64,000 nucleotides of DNA from Candidatus Flexifilum affinis. GTDB taxonomy: Bacteria > Chloroflexota > Anaerolineae > Aggregatilineales > Phototrophicaceae. Made by a program: the position numbers and the translations under genes. Within the stretch, counting starts at the first letter, position 1. Every line of letters begins with the position of its first letter. Where the stretch lies: assembly GCA_016713325.1 (NCBI GenBank), contig JADJPJ010000037.1, positions 1 to 64,000 on the forward strand. The letters are read 5' to 3'. Below the pieces are notes generated by a model. That model was not told the origin of the DNA. It did no database searches and saw nothing but the letters and a program-made list of their open reading frames with translations. Shown here one piece after another: positions 46,942 to 57,346 of the stretch.

Positions 46942-47955
46942 TCAGTCTGAAGTCACAGGCGGATTATAACGCGACTCTGTATCCCCGAGGTGGCGCAGCA
47001 GAGCTTCAGCATCGTCCCGAACCGCCGCCGACAGCTCTGGCGGATCGATCACCAGGCTCTGGGCCCCTAACCCGTAAACCACCATCTTTGCCATGGGCAG
47101 CGAGTCCAGCAGCAGCCGGAAAGCCACCCACCCCTCGCTGTCTCCGTCATCGAGCGCCCGCCAGCGTCCCGGCAGCAGCCACTTGATGAACGCCACCCGC
47201 TCGGGGTGCACCCGCAGCGTGCAGCGGTACTCCGCGAAATTCTCGGTGAACGATTGCAGGTGTTCGGTCCAATACTTGGCCAGATCGTAGCTGCCCTGAC
47301 GGATGAACCCGCGGTCCAGCACCTGCAAGGCGTGAATCCGGGCGACTCGGTAGGTCCGCAGTTCGCCATCGCGCGCCGCCACCAGATACCACACGCTCGA
47401 TTTGCTGACGAGACTGTACGGCTCCAGCACCCGCTCGACGACTTCGCCCTGGTAATGTTCGTAGCGGACGGCGATCACCCGATCTTCGTATACGGCCCTC
47501 TGAAGTTCGTCCCAGAACGGCGGCGTAGTCGCCTCTGACCACCACCAGGCCGGATCGATGAGCAGGCGCTGCCGGATGTGATCGACCGTCGGGCGGTGTG
47601 CCGCGGGCAGCGCCGCGAACAGCTTCAACAGCAGCAATTCCGATGCCTCGCTCAGGCCCACGTCGCGCAGTGCCGCCGAATTGCTGGCGATGAACAGCGT
47701 CTGCACCTCGGGCGCGTGCAACCCTGTCAGCGTAGTGCGATACTGCTCGTCCAGCGCAATTCCGCCGCCATGCCCGCCCTCGCTGTAAATCGGCACTCCG
47801 GCAATGGACAGCGCCTCGACATCGCGCAAAATCGTCCGCCGCGAAACGCCCAGGTCTTCGGCCAGGGCTTTCGCCGTCATCTTGCCCCGCCCTTGCAGCG
47901 TCAGCATCAGCGCCAGAAGCCGATCCGCCCGCATCCGATCATCCTTTTCCAACAT
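46942..47955 (-). CDS. HTH/WYL-domain transcriptional regulator
   Basis: 337 residues from ATG 47955 (or 47934). N-terminal DeoR-like HTH LAEDLGVSRRTILRDVEALS, then a WYL ligand domain (RYEHYQGEVVERVLEPYSLV, SSVWYLVAARDGELRTYRVARI) and the C-terminal WCX part. It is divergent from the hydrolase at 48033 and overlaps a perfect operator-like palindrome in that gap. Confidence 0.9.
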   Translation of the reverse strand: MLEKDDRMRADRLLALMLTLQGRGKMTAKALAEDLGVSRRTILRDVEALSIAGVPIYSEGGHGGGIALDEQYRTTLTGLHAPEVQTLFIASNSAALRDVGLSEASELLLLKLFAALPAAHRPTVDHIRQRLLIDPAWWWSEATTPPFWDELQRAVYEDRVIAVRYEHYQGEVVERVLEPYSLVSKSSVWYLVAARDGELRTYRVARIHALQVLDRGFIRQGSYDLAKYWTEHLQSFTENFAEYRCTLRVHPERVAFIKWLLPGRWRALDDGDSEGWVAFRLLLDSLPMAKMVVYGLGAQSLVIDPPELSAAVRDDAEALLRHLGDTESRYNPPVTSD

Positions 47956-47960
47956 CGATT

Positions 47961-47985
47961 TTGGGTGACAAAAGGTGTCACCCAA
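47961..47985. promoter_or_regulatory. Perfect inverted repeat, operator candidate
   Basis: TTGGGTGACA, AAAGG, TGTCACCCAA: two perfect ten-base arms with a five-base spacer, just upstream of the WYL regulator ATG and of the divergent hydrolase. Likely site for autorepression and control of the hydrolase. Confidence 0.75.
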
Positions 47986-48032
47986 GTCACTGTACCATGA
48001 GATCAATGACCAGTTCAACGGGAGTATGACGC

Positions 48033-48869
48033 ATGACTGACATCACGACCGGCACGCTCAACGTCGGCGGCGGCGACCTCTATTACGAGACCGCGGGAAC
48101 GGGCGAAGCGCTGGTCCTGTCGCACGCGGCCTTTCTCGACAGCCGCATGTTCGATGCTCAGTTCGAGGCGCTGGCGCGGGATTATCGCGTCATCCGCTAC
48201 GATATGCGCGGCTTCGGGCGCTCCAGCCCGGCGACGCAGCCCGTCTGCCGGCGCGAAGACCTGCGCCAACTGCTCGATCATCTGGGTGTAGAGCGGGCGC
48301 ATCTGGTTGGCTGCTCGATGAGCGGCACGCTGCTGCTCGATCTTGCCCTTGAACAGCCAGACCAGCCGCTGTCGCTGACGGTGGTCGGCGCGACTCCGAG
48401 CGGCTATGAACTCACCGGTCAACCGCCGCGCTATGTGATGGAGATGATCGACGCATTGCAGCACGGGGATGTTGCGCGCGCGAACGAACTGCAAATCCGC
48501 ATCTGGCTTGATGGATCGTACCGCGAACCGGATCAGGTCGATTCAGCACTCCGCGAGAAGGCCCTGGCAATGAACCTGATCCCGGTGCGGCAGGGCACCT
48601 TCTTCATCGCCGATGGGCAGCCGGCCTGCCCGCTCGATCCCCCGGCGATGGACCGGTTGGAAGACATCCGCTGTCCGGTGCTGGTGGTGGCCGGCGCGCT
48701 GGAGGCGCCGGTGATGCTGGAGGTCGCGGAAATGATGGCGGCACGACTCCCCAACGCGCGCAAAGTCGTGATCGACGGCGCGGCGCATGTGCCGAGCTAT
48801 GAAAAGCCCGAGGTGTTCAATCCGCTGCTGCTGGGGTTCTTAAGGGAAGCGCAGCCCGCCGACGCCTAG
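48033..48869 (+). CDS. Alpha/beta hydrolase
   Basis: 278 residues. Nucleophile elbow LVGCSMSG with S96; oxyanion/cap region HAAFLDSRMFD; catalytic His in DGAAHVPSYE; the acid position reads GALEAP, an E where D is usual. No signal peptide. GGGAG precedes ATG 48033. Probably regulated by the divergent WYL protein. Substrate unknown. Confidence 0.88.
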   Translation: MTDITTGTLNVGGGDLYYETAGTGEALVLSHAAFLDSRMFDAQFEALARDYRVIRYDMRGFGRSSPATQPVCRREDLRQLLDHLGVERAHLVGCSMSGTLLLDLALEQPDQPLSLTVVGATPSGYELTGQPPRYVMEMIDALQHGDVARANELQIRIWLDGSYREPDQVDSALREKALAMNLIPVRQGTFFIADGQPACPLDPPAMDRLEDIRCPVLVVAGALEAPVMLEVAEMMAARLPNARKVVIDGAAHVPSYEKPEVFNPLLLGFLREAQPADA

Positions 48870-48888
48870 CGCGGCCGTGCGCAGTGAA

Positions 48889-48927
48889 GATCGGGGCATG
48901 GGAGATGCGCGCCATGCCCCGCCGATC
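48889..48927. terminator. Weak bidirectional hairpin
   Basis: GGGGCATG (48893-48900) pairs with CATGCCCC (48913-48920), extended by GATC/GATC across a three-base bulge. No T run. It sits between convergent hydrolase and ssb genes. Confidence 0.4.
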
Positions 48928-48930
48928 GTC

Positions 48931-49350
48931 CTAGAACGGGATGTCGTCCACGCCGCCTGAGCCGGATCCGGATCCGGAGCCACCGCTGTAGTCTTCGCCA
49001 CCGCGTGAGCCACCGCCATCTTCACGGCTGCCCAGGAAGCGAACATCGCGGGCGGTGAGTTCCAACGACGAAGCCGGCTGACCGGCATTGTCCTGGTAGG
49101 CGCGGGTTTCGACCGTGCCGATGACCATCACCTGACGGCCTTTGGCGAGATACTGCTGGCAGCGCTCACCCAACTCGCGCCATGCCGATACCCGGAACCA
49201 GGTCGTCTTTTCCTGTCGGGCGTCACCCTGCCCACTCATGGTGGTGACGGCAACGCTGAAGCTGCACACCGGCACGCCCGCCTGCGTGTAACGCAGTTCG
49301 GGGTCCCGGCCCAGATTGCCAACAACTATGACCTGCTGAAAACCTGCCAT
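48931..49350 (-). CDS. ssb: Single-stranded DNA-binding protein
   Basis: 139 residues from ATG 49350 (the upstream extension to 49401 is rejected). OB fold VIVVGNLGRDPELRYTQAGV and WFRVSAWRELGERCQQYLAKG; Gly/Ser-rich tail ending in the acidic tip GGVDDIPF that recruits repair proteins. Length normal. Confidence 0.95.
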   Translation of the reverse strand: MAGFQQVIVVGNLGRDPELRYTQAGVPVCSFSVAVTTMSGQGDARQEKTTWFRVSAWRELGERCQQYLAKGRQVMVIGTVETRAYQDNAGQPASSLELTARDVRFLGSREDGGGSRGGEDYSGGSGSGSGSGGVDDIPF

Positions 49351-49517
49351 GTGCCTACGCTCCTCTCGTCCTCGCGCGGCTTCGCCCCTTATCTCGAACA
49401 TCTATTCTAGCATAAGACGCCGATTCCCGAAAGTGGGTGGGCAGAGCCACAGCGCCAGCACGGGTTGATCGCCTCAGAATCGGACATCAGGGTACCCCAC
49501 GCGGCGGTTCATGCACA

Positions 49518-49540
49518 GGCGGTTCGCGAACCGCCCCTAC
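49518..49540 (+). repeat. Perfect palindrome ending in CCTAC, overlapping the gatB stop
   Basis: GGCGGTTCG and its exact complement form an 18-base palindrome (49518-49535) followed by CCTAC; on the minus strand this GTAG supplies the stop codon region of gatB. Confidence 0.55.
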
Positions 49541-50985
49541 CTCATCCCCGCCAACCGCGATGCCAGCGCCTCGCGGACGGCCGCCGGGTCACCCTTGCCC
49601 TTCAGTTCGCGCATCACCTGCCCCATGAGCGCGCCGAAGACTTTCTCCTTGCCGCCCAGGTAGTCGCGCACGCTGTCGGCATTGGCCGCCAGCACGGAGT
49701 CGACCGCCGCGTCGATCACGCCGCTATCCGAAACCTGCGCCAGCCCCTTGGCCGCGACAATCTGCACCGGGTCGTCCCCCGTCTGCCACATCTCCGCCAG
49801 CACGTCGGTGGCCGTCTGCTTGTTGATCGTCCGGCCGTCGACCAGCTTGACCAGCGCGGCCAGCGCACCAGCCGCTACCTTCTCGCCGATCTGCTCCGGC
49901 TCGATGCCTTCCTGGTTGACCAGCGCAAACAGCCCGCCGATGATCCAGTTGGCGGCAGACTTGCTGTTGGCCCCGGCCGCCAGCATCGCTTCGAAGTAGT
50001 CGGCCACGGCGCGCTCGGCCGTCAGCACGCCGGCGTCGTAGGCGCTCAGGCCGAGTTCGTTGAGGAAGCGTTCACGCCTGGCCTCCGGCAGCTCCGGCAT
50101 GCGTACGCGCACTTCTTCGACCCACACCCGGCTGACCTCGACAATCGGCAGGTCGGGTTCCGGGAAGTAACGGTACTCCTCGGCGCTCTCCTTGAAGCGC
50201 TGGACGACGGTGCGCTGTTTGGCCTCGTCCCAGCCCATCGTCGCCTGGCGCACGCCCTCGTCGCTCTCCCAGGCGGCGATCTGCCGCGCCGATTCGTAGG
50301 CGATCGAGCGGAAGACGCTGCGGATGCTGTTCAGGTTTTTGACCTCGGTGCGCGTCCGGTAGCCGATGTCGTCCTTGTGCTTGACGCTGATGTTCGGCTC
50401 AATGCGCATCACGCCTTTGGACATGTCGCCATCGTTCACGCCCAGGTAGCGCAGCATGCCGCGCAGCTTGCGGGCGAAGGCCTCGGCCTCCTCCGGGCTG
50501 TTGATGTCCGGCTCGGTGACGATCTCCAGCAGCGGCACGCCGGCGCGGTTGTAATCGACCAGGCTGCCCTCGCTGGTGTGGACCAGCTTGCCGGTGTCTT
50601 CTTCCAGGTGGGCGCGGCGGATGCGAATGCGCTTGGTCGTGCCATCGGCCAGGTCGATATCCAGGTAGCCGTTGCGACTGATCGGCCGGTCGTACTGGCT
50701 GATCTGGAAGCCCTTCGGCAGATCCGGATAGAAGTAGCTCTTGCGGGCGAACTGGTTGAACTCGGGGATCTCGCAGTGCAGCGCCAGCCCGACCATCATG
50801 GCCATCTCAAGCGCCTCGCGGTTGATGACCGGCAGTGTCCCCGGCAGGCCCATCGACACCGGATCGACGGCGGTATTGGGCAGCGCGGTCACGCTGTCCA
50901 CGACGGGACAGGCGCTGAACATCTTGGTCCGGGTGAACAGTTCGGCGTGAATCTCGAGTCCGACAATCGGCGTCCAGTCGCTCAT
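49537..50985 (-). CDS. gatB: Asp/Glu-tRNA amidotransferase subunit B
   Basis: 482 residues, the family's normal length. IVGLEIHAELFTRTKMFSACP at the start, YFYPDLPKGFQISQYDRP (ammonia/kinase site), ARKLRGMLRYLGVNDGDMSKG, and the YqeY-like C-terminal tRNA-binding tail. With GatA/C (not here) it converts Glu-tRNA(Gln) or Asp-tRNA(Asn) to the amide form. Confidence 0.96.
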   Translation of the reverse strand: MSDWTPIVGLEIHAELFTRTKMFSACPVVDSVTALPNTAVDPVSMGLPGTLPVINREALEMAMMVGLALHCEIPEFNQFARKSYFYPDLPKGFQISQYDRPISRNGYLDIDLADGTTKRIRIRRAHLEEDTGKLVHTSEGSLVDYNRAGVPLLEIVTEPDINSPEEAEAFARKLRGMLRYLGVNDGDMSKGVMRIEPNISVKHKDDIGYRTRTEVKNLNSIRSVFRSIAYESARQIAAWESDEGVRQATMGWDEAKQRTVVQRFKESAEEYRYFPEPDLPIVEVSRVWVEEVRVRMPELPEARRERFLNELGLSAYDAGVLTAERAVADYFEAMLAAGANSKSAANWIIGGLFALVNQEGIEPEQIGEKVAAGALAALVKLVDGRTINKQTATDVLAEMWQTGDDPVQIVAAKGLAQVSDSGVIDAAVDSVLAANADSVRDYLGGKEKVFGALMGQVMRELKGKGDPAAVREALASRLAGMR

Positions 50986-51128
50986 GGCTCGTCTTTCCGA
51001 TGGTGGGCGAATACGACAATGGAGGCGATTCTATCACAAGGAAAGAAGCGCGATCTTGCGCGAATCCAATGCAAGCCATGTCACCATGAAGGCAGTACGA
51101 TCGTTGGCCTACGTCTCGTGAGGTGCCC

Positions 51129-51512
51129 ATGACCGACCCTGGCCGCTCGCAGTCCGCCCCCACTCCTGTCTTCAAGCGTGCCCGTTTCCGCCCGCAGCGC
51201 CCGCGCGATCAACCGCTGAGCGGCTGGTTCGATGGCGATGCCTTCAAGAGCGATTGGGATGAACCGCTGATCCTGGTGGACTGGGACAACCGCGATGAGG
51301 ATGCGTCCTGGGACGCTGACTGGGAGGACGAGCCGCTCGAAGAAGACGACGGCGACGAGACCAATGGCCCCTTCTGGACGAGCAACCGCATCGTTATGGC
51401 GATCATCGCCCTGATTCTGATCGTCACCCTGCTGGCCTACAGCTTCGAGGGCATCATCGCCCCGACTCCGCCCCCGCCGACGGAGATCTTCGAGCCGGGT
51501 CCGCTCATCTGA
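51129..51512 (+). CDS. Small acidic single-span membrane protein, unknown
   Basis: 127 residues: basic N-terminus, very acidic middle (DNRDEDASWDADWEDEPLEEDDGDE), one membrane helix at ~93-113 (IVMAIIALILIVTLLAYSF) and a short Pro-rich tail. No family recognised. ATG 51129 is preceded by GTGAGG. PspC gene follows after 113 bases. Confidence 0.6.
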   Translation: MTDPGRSQSAPTPVFKRARFRPQRPRDQPLSGWFDGDAFKSDWDEPLILVDWDNRDEDASWDADWEDEPLEEDDGDETNGPFWTSNRIVMAIIALILIVTLLAYSFEGIIAPTPPPPTEIFEPGPLI

Positions 51513-51625
51513 AGTCGCTCCCCTCAACCTGAGGGTGGCAGAGCTCCATCTGGCACGCAACTTTTTTTGAAACACTGCCGTATAGAGGAGTGATGTTGGC
51601 AATCAAAGCATAGGGGAGCACTATC

Positions 51626-51814
51626 ATGAACGAACCCAAACGTCTGCTGCGTTCGCGCACCAACCGCCAGTTGGCGGGAGTCTGCGGCGGTCTTGGCGAG
51701 TACTTCGGCGTGGACCCGACACTCATCCGCGTCGCCTTTGTCCTCATGTTCATCTTCGGCGGCACCGGCCTGCTGCTGTACATCATTCTGGCGCTGGTCA
51801 TCCCCGAAGGCTAA
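51626..51814 (+). CDS. PspC-domain membrane protein
   Basis: 62 residues, essentially one PspC domain: RSRTNRQLAGVCGGLGEYFG, VDPTLIRVAFVLMFIFGGTG, then LLLYIILALVIPE. Phage-shock-type envelope-stress proteins. GGGGAG precedes ATG. Confidence 0.92.
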   Translation: MNEPKRLLRSRTNRQLAGVCGGLGEYFGVDPTLIRVAFVLMFIFGGTGLLLYIILALVIPEG

Positions 51815-52060
51815 GCGGCAGGAGGCCAAACCTCTCCCGCTGCGAGCCGGGCGGCTCAGGCACACGAAATTCGCACGTCACCCCTCGCTGCTCCGCCCTA
51901 TTCCCTCAATCTTCCTGACACTTTCTCGCACAATGGCGGGGAAGTGTCAGGTTCTCCAGAACGAATTTCTAGAACCAGGTCGATCAGTGCTGGTATCATT
52001 AAGCGCTGCGTCTCTATCGGCGCGGAATTTGTATTGGGCTTTTCAGCAGCAGCGTGGAAC

Positions 52061-52813
52061 ATGAAGACCTACATCATCGGCGACATTCACGGCCAACTCG
52101 ATCACGCGCATCGTCTCTTGCAGGAGGCGAAACTCGCCGACACCGGCGGAGCGTGGATCGGAGGCGACTCGGTCCTGTGGTTCATCGGCGATCTCGTCGA
52201 TCGCGGGCCGGATGGCATTGGCGTGGTGGACCTGGTGATGCGGCTGCAAAGTCAGGCGCCGTCCGTCGGGGGCAGTGTGCACTGCCTGCTCGGCAATCAC
52301 GAGATTCAGCTTCTCGCCGCGCACCGCTTCGTCCGCGACTCGTATTTCGTCAACGCCTGGCGGCGCAACGGGGGTCAGGATTCCGACATCGCACGTCTGA
52401 CCCAGCGCCACGTGGTTTGGATGCGCAATCTTCCGGCGATGGCCCGCCTCGACAAGCGACTGCTGGTCCATGCGGATGCCACACTTTACCTGGGCATGGC
52501 GCCGACCGTCGAAGGGGTCAATGCCGCTTTCCGCTCCATCCTCAACAGCGATGACGCCAACGACTGGGAGGATCTGATCGGGGACTTCTCGGAGCATCGG
52601 GCGTTCGCGTCGATGCGCCGCGGGGAACAGCACGCCCGCGACTTCCTGCGCCACTACGGCGGCGAACAACTCGTCCACGGCCACACGCCGATTCAGATCA
52701 TGGCCGATGTCATCCGTCCGACCGGCCCCTTCTTTTACCTCGATAACCGGGTCGTCAATGTCGACGGCGGCATGGCCATGGGCGCTCAGGGCTTCATCTG
52801 GCAGATCGCCTGA
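52061..52813 (+). CDS. PPP-family metallophosphatase (Ser/Thr phosphatase-like)
   Basis: 250 residues from ATG 52061. GDIHGQLD, GDLVDRGPDG, GNHEIQLLA and a distal HGHTPI are the PPP metal and catalytic motifs. It may dephosphorylate proteins or diadenosine polyphosphates. The upstream open frame to 51944 has no ribosome-binding site and is excluded. Confidence 0.9.
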   Translation: MKTYIIGDIHGQLDHAHRLLQEAKLADTGGAWIGGDSVLWFIGDLVDRGPDGIGVVDLVMRLQSQAPSVGGSVHCLLGNHEIQLLAAHRFVRDSYFVNAWRRNGGQDSDIARLTQRHVVWMRNLPAMARLDKRLLVHADATLYLGMAPTVEGVNAAFRSILNSDDANDWEDLIGDFSEHRAFASMRRGEQHARDFLRHYGGEQLVHGHTPIQIMADVIRPTGPFFYLDNRVVNVDGGMAMGAQGFIWQIA

Positions 52814-52822
52814 TCGGACGGC

Positions 52823-54502
52823 TCAGCCGGCACCCGCAACGATCGGCAGCGTGATAGTGAAGGTGCTGCCCTTCCCTAGCTCGCTGGTCGCGGCGATCTC
52901 TCCCCCGTACATCATGATGATTCGGCGGGCGATCGGCAGCCCCAGACCGATCCCGGGAGTCGAATGTGCCTCGTCCTGCCGCCAGAAGGTCTCGAAGATA
53001 TGCGGTAAATCCGCCGCTGCGATCCCCAGGCCGGTGTCCTGTATCTCGATCCGTGCCTGTCCGTCCTCGACATTGGCGCGCACCGTCACCAGTCCATCTG
53101 GCGGGGTGAAGCGCAATGCGTTGTCGATGATGTGACGGAGCGACTCGACAAGGACGCTCTGATTGGCCATTACCTTGACGGTGGGGGGCACATTTTCACA
53201 TCGAATCGCCGGGCGGAAGGGCACGGACTGAACCGCGAGATCCAGCGCAGCATCGATGACCACGGAGAGAGCCACAGCCGCTTCCGCGCTGGGTGTCTGG
53301 CCGCTTTCCAGGCGATAGGCGTGCAGCAGCATATCGACAAGGCGGGCCATCCGCTTGATCTGCTGTTTGATCTTGCTCTCCTGAGTCGCCCGTTGTTCCG
53401 GCTCGTGGGTGCGCGCCATGGCGAAGGCCAGCGAGTTGATGACCGCCAGCGGCGTGCGAAATTCATGCGAGGCTTTTTCGATGAACTGGCTGAGCAGGCG
53501 GACGCGCTCCTTTTCCAGGGCGTACTCGAACTCGCGCTGCTGCGCCTCCGCCAGCGCTTTCTCGCTCTCCCGACGTTCGGTGATATCAGTGAATGAGACG
53601 ACGACTTCGTCCGGCAGGACGGAACCGTCCTTCAGCAGCGGCTGCGAATTGATCGAAATCCAGCGGGTCTGGCCGGCTTCGGTCAACAACCCCATGATCA
53701 CGTCACGGTAGGGCTGCCCGGTGCGCATCGTCATGGCGGCCGGGTAGTCTTCAGGGGCGAATGCGCTGCCATCTTCATGGATGGCCTGCCAGTCGCCCGA
53801 CGCCCAGGACCGCTTGGGGACCGGTTCCCTGCCCACATTCAGGATGCGCTCCGCCGAGGCGTTGCTGGCCACGATCTTGCCGCCATGCCCCAGCAGCATC
53901 ACGCCCTCCGACATGGCGGCAAAGACCGAGCGATAGCGCGCTTCGCTCACCTCCAGACGCTTCTTATAGGCTTCGCTGAGCAGCGTGCCAACGCCAATCA
54001 GAAGCGGAATGACGGTGAAATAGACCAGCAGCGAAAACGTGTACAGCAGCGGCACATCCGGCACGAAGAGGAACGCGCCGCCCACCATCAGATTGAGCAC
54101 AGCCAGGATGATGAAGACGCGCAGACGCAGGAAGTAAATGGACAGGAAGAGCGCGTTGGCCAGAAACTTGACGACCACCATCCGTTCGAGGATCGGCAGT
54201 GGCGAGATCGCCAGCGTCGTCAGGACAACCGCCCAGGTGGTCAGGATGTGCAGCACGACCCCGGCGATGTACCAGCGTGTCCGGCTCAGGCCATAGATCA
54301 CGACGAACATCGCCAGGACGCCCAGCCCGATCCAGCGGACCGCCGGATAAACCAGCGAGGCGCTTACCCAGACGGGGATAATGACGAGCGCGGCAATAAG
54401 CAGGGCGAGTGAGAGAGAGGCCAGCAAACGCGCCTGCTGCCGCTGAATCGAAGAGGTCAGCGCAGGCGACGGTTCGGTAAGACGACTGAATAGGCTTTTC
54501 AT
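52823..54502 (-). CDS. Membrane PAS histidine kinase
   Basis: 559 residues. Five to six N-terminal helices to ~175, a PAS domain at ~190-310 (AAMSEGVMLLGHGGKIVAS), H-box SHEFRTPLAVI with H346, and HATPase IDNALRFTPPDG / DTGLGIA / PGIGLGLPIARRI. Paralogue of the kinase at 54755-57219 (shared EKASHEFRTPL and TPGIGLGLPIAR). No regulator gene is adjacent. Confidence 0.92.
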   Translation of the reverse strand: MKSLFSRLTEPSPALTSSIQRQQARLLASLSLALLIAALVIIPVWVSASLVYPAVRWIGLGVLAMFVVIYGLSRTRWYIAGVVLHILTTWAVVLTTLAISPLPILERMVVVKFLANALFLSIYFLRLRVFIILAVLNLMVGGAFLFVPDVPLLYTFSLLVYFTVIPLLIGVGTLLSEAYKKRLEVSEARYRSVFAAMSEGVMLLGHGGKIVASNASAERILNVGREPVPKRSWASGDWQAIHEDGSAFAPEDYPAAMTMRTGQPYRDVIMGLLTEAGQTRWISINSQPLLKDGSVLPDEVVVSFTDITERRESEKALAEAQQREFEYALEKERVRLLSQFIEKASHEFRTPLAVINSLAFAMARTHEPEQRATQESKIKQQIKRMARLVDMLLHAYRLESGQTPSAEAAVALSVVIDAALDLAVQSVPFRPAIRCENVPPTVKVMANQSVLVESLRHIIDNALRFTPPDGLVTVRANVEDGQARIEIQDTGLGIAAADLPHIFETFWRQDEAHSTPGIGLGLPIARRIIMMYGGEIAATSELGKGSTFTITLPIVAGAG

Positions 54503-54754
54503 CTATTCACCGGCAAACAAGCTTTCTCATGGTAACGCTTTCCAGTACGGTTGAGGCCAGAAACGCGAGGCTCTATGCCGGCTCAACCGGACGCGGCGCG
54601 AACAAGCTGGTTCTACTTACTATGATAATCGCTGGAGTATGCCCATTGTTTCACAAATGTTATGCAATTTTCAGGAGAATTTCACATCAGCCGGTGAAGA
54701 CGGAGAGGCGAGCAGCCGGTCGCCACATCCGCGACGGCAAAGGCAGATGTGTCG

Positions 54755-57219
54755 TCAGAAAATCGGCGCGGACCGGCCGTTGAGCGATGGGGCAGGTGGC
54801 TGCAAAGCTCCCTTGGGCAGCGCCGGGAGGATGATTCGAAACACACTGCCCACGCCAACTTCGCTCTCCACATCAATTCGGCCGCCATGCATCTCCACGA
54901 TCGTCCGCGCGATCGGCAGCCCCAGGCCAATTCCCGGCGTGGTATGCGCATCATCCTGACGCCAGAAAGAAGCGAAAATATACGGCAGATGCTCTTTCGA
55001 GATGCCCTGTCCGGTGTCGCGGACTTCTATCCAGACGAAGCCATCGTCGGTGCCGGCTGAAACGGTGACCGTTCCGTCTGAGGGCGTGAATTGGAGCCCG
55101 TTCTGCAGGATCTGCCGGAGCGCTTCGATCAGATCCGCGTGGCTGCCCATGACGTGTGGCAGTGCCATCAGGGGCCGCTCGTAGCGCAGTTGGGGGGGTT
55201 TGTCTTCTAGCGCAATCATCTGACCACACGACAGGTCCATGATCGTTCCGATATCGACCGGTGTGTAGGACCGGACGGCGGCGCTTTTCAGCCGGGTCAT
55301 GAGCAGCATCATATCCAGCAAGCGCGTGATGCGCGTCACCTGCATGTTGATTTGCTCTTCGCGCATCAGGCGTTTCTCCGCGTCATCGTAGTGCGACATG
55401 GCATAGGCCGCGGAGTTGATGAGCGTCAGGGGGGTCCGGAACTCGTGCGAGGCTTTTTCCACGAACTGCCTCAGAAGCGTGATGCGTTCCTTTTCCAGCA
55501 CGAGTTCAAACTCGCTTTGCTGCGCCTGTTTGCGATCGGTGATATTGCGCGCAATGAACAGCACCTCGTCGGCCGAGGACAGGACAATGCGCCCTTCAAA
55601 GTGCCTGGTCTCTCCACCCATCGGAAGGGCATACTCGTACGAGTGTTCGCGCCCCGTTTCCAGGGTAAGCTCAACCAATTCCTGAAATCGCGAAAACCTT
55701 TCCGGAGGAAGAAACTCGGACATATTGCGGCCCAGCAATTGATCGGGCGGCGCGATGAGCTCGCTGATGTTGTTGGCGTGCAGGTCCAGGCAGATCCCAT
55801 CCCGGCGGACACGAAAGACGAGATCGGGAACCGCACTCAAAAGCGCGCGATGGCGGGCCTCGCTTTCGCGCAGCGCCTGCTCGGCCTGCTTGCGCTCGGA
55901 GATGTCACGAACGACGCTCTGAATGTGCAGCGGTCTGCCATCGACACCACGTACAGCCTCGACGTTGATCTCAACCGGGATGACTGTGCCATCTTTCCTG
56001 CGGAAGAGACGCTCGTAGGTCGGAAAAACTTCACCCTTCAGCAGTCGGGCGCGGACCTGAATGCTTTCTTCCTGCTCTGCCGAAAGCTCGTGCATGCCCA
56101 GGTTCTGCAGCTCTTCGACCGTGTACCCTGCCATTTCGGAAGCTCGTCGATTGGCTTCCAGATGACGACCTTCCAGGCTGAGGATGAACACGGCATCGTG
56201 GGCCTGGTCGAAGAGAGCATGGTAGCGGTGCTCGGCTTCCCGCAGTGCGCGCTCACGTTCACGGGCTTCGGTGACATCGACAAAAGAGGTGACGGCCGCA
56301 TAGGGCAGCGGATCGCCCGGAGGCAGGAGCGGACGGGCGTTGATCGAAATCCAGCGGCGCAGATGGTCCGTTGTGAGGACTCCCATAATCACGCCGGTGC
56401 TGGGACGACCGGTGCGCAGCGCCACAATCGACGGATGTTCCATTTCCGGAAAGGGGCTGCCATCCTCGCGGATCGCTTGCCAGGCGGGGTCGCCCGAGGC
56501 CCGGCCCATGAGTTGGTCAACGCTGACGCCCAGGATGCGCTCGGCCGCCGCATTCGCGGCAGTGATGGTGCCATCGCGCATGAGCAGGATGACACCTTCT
56601 GACAAAGCATCGACGAGCGTGCGATAGCGGTCCTCACTCTCCACGAGATGGTGACGATAGCGCTTACCGATCATGCCGCCGATGCCGCCAAGCGCGGTGA
56701 CCAGGACAAAGAATACCAGGTTTGCGAAGACCAAGGTGAAAGGGCTCCGGGCACCCACAAAAAGGCGAGGATGACACCGACGTTGACGCCGATGACGATT
56801 ATCGTGACGCGGGACGGCAGGAAATAAGCGGCCATCGTAGCGACAAGGCTGAGAAACGGAAGGGCCAGCATGCGCTCCGTGACCGTTCCAGGAGCCAGCA
56901 GAAGCGACGAAAGCACAATCCCAAAGAGGGTCACCACCAGGACCGCCGCGCCCTGGGTGTAGTGGCGGGTCCTGCTGCGGTTGTAGGCAAAGGCCAAAGC
57001 GATCAGGAGGCCCGCTGAGATGAAAGGCGTGGTCACGAAATCAGGGGACGTCACGATCCAGATCGGCGCAACGACGACGGTCGCCGCCAGCAGCGACAGC
57101 GTCATCGTCGCCAGCGTCTGGGCATGCTGCCGATTTTCCTCACCCTGCACATCGTTCGACGGACGGGTCAGTTCATCCACGAGACGCTTAAGCGAGGCAA
57201 GCGTGGGGTTACCGGCCAT
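54755..57219 (-). CDS. Membrane triple-PAS histidine kinase, one frameshift
   Basis: About 821 residues if joined; the span is 3n+2 bases, consistent with one lost C near 56745. Five to six N-terminal helices (MTLSLLAATVVVAPIWIV; LVFANLVFFVLVTALGGIGG), three PAS domains (VDALSEGVILLMRDGTITAA; FDQAHDAVFILSLEGRHLEA; LSAVPDLVFRVRRDGICLD), H-box SHEFRTPLTLI with H~591, and an intact HATPase (LQNGLQFTPSDG, DTGQGIS, GIGLGLPIARTIVE). Same orientation and design as 52823-54502. Confidence 0.85.
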
Positions 57220-57346
57220 AGGGGCGGGCTTTCAAGCTAAAAGGGATGCACACGAGACTGCGCAGCATCCCTGTCCATGTCAACGAGCTCATAACCCCTA
57301 TCTTACATGGATGACAGGGGAATGTGCATAAAGATCCGCGGCCGGC

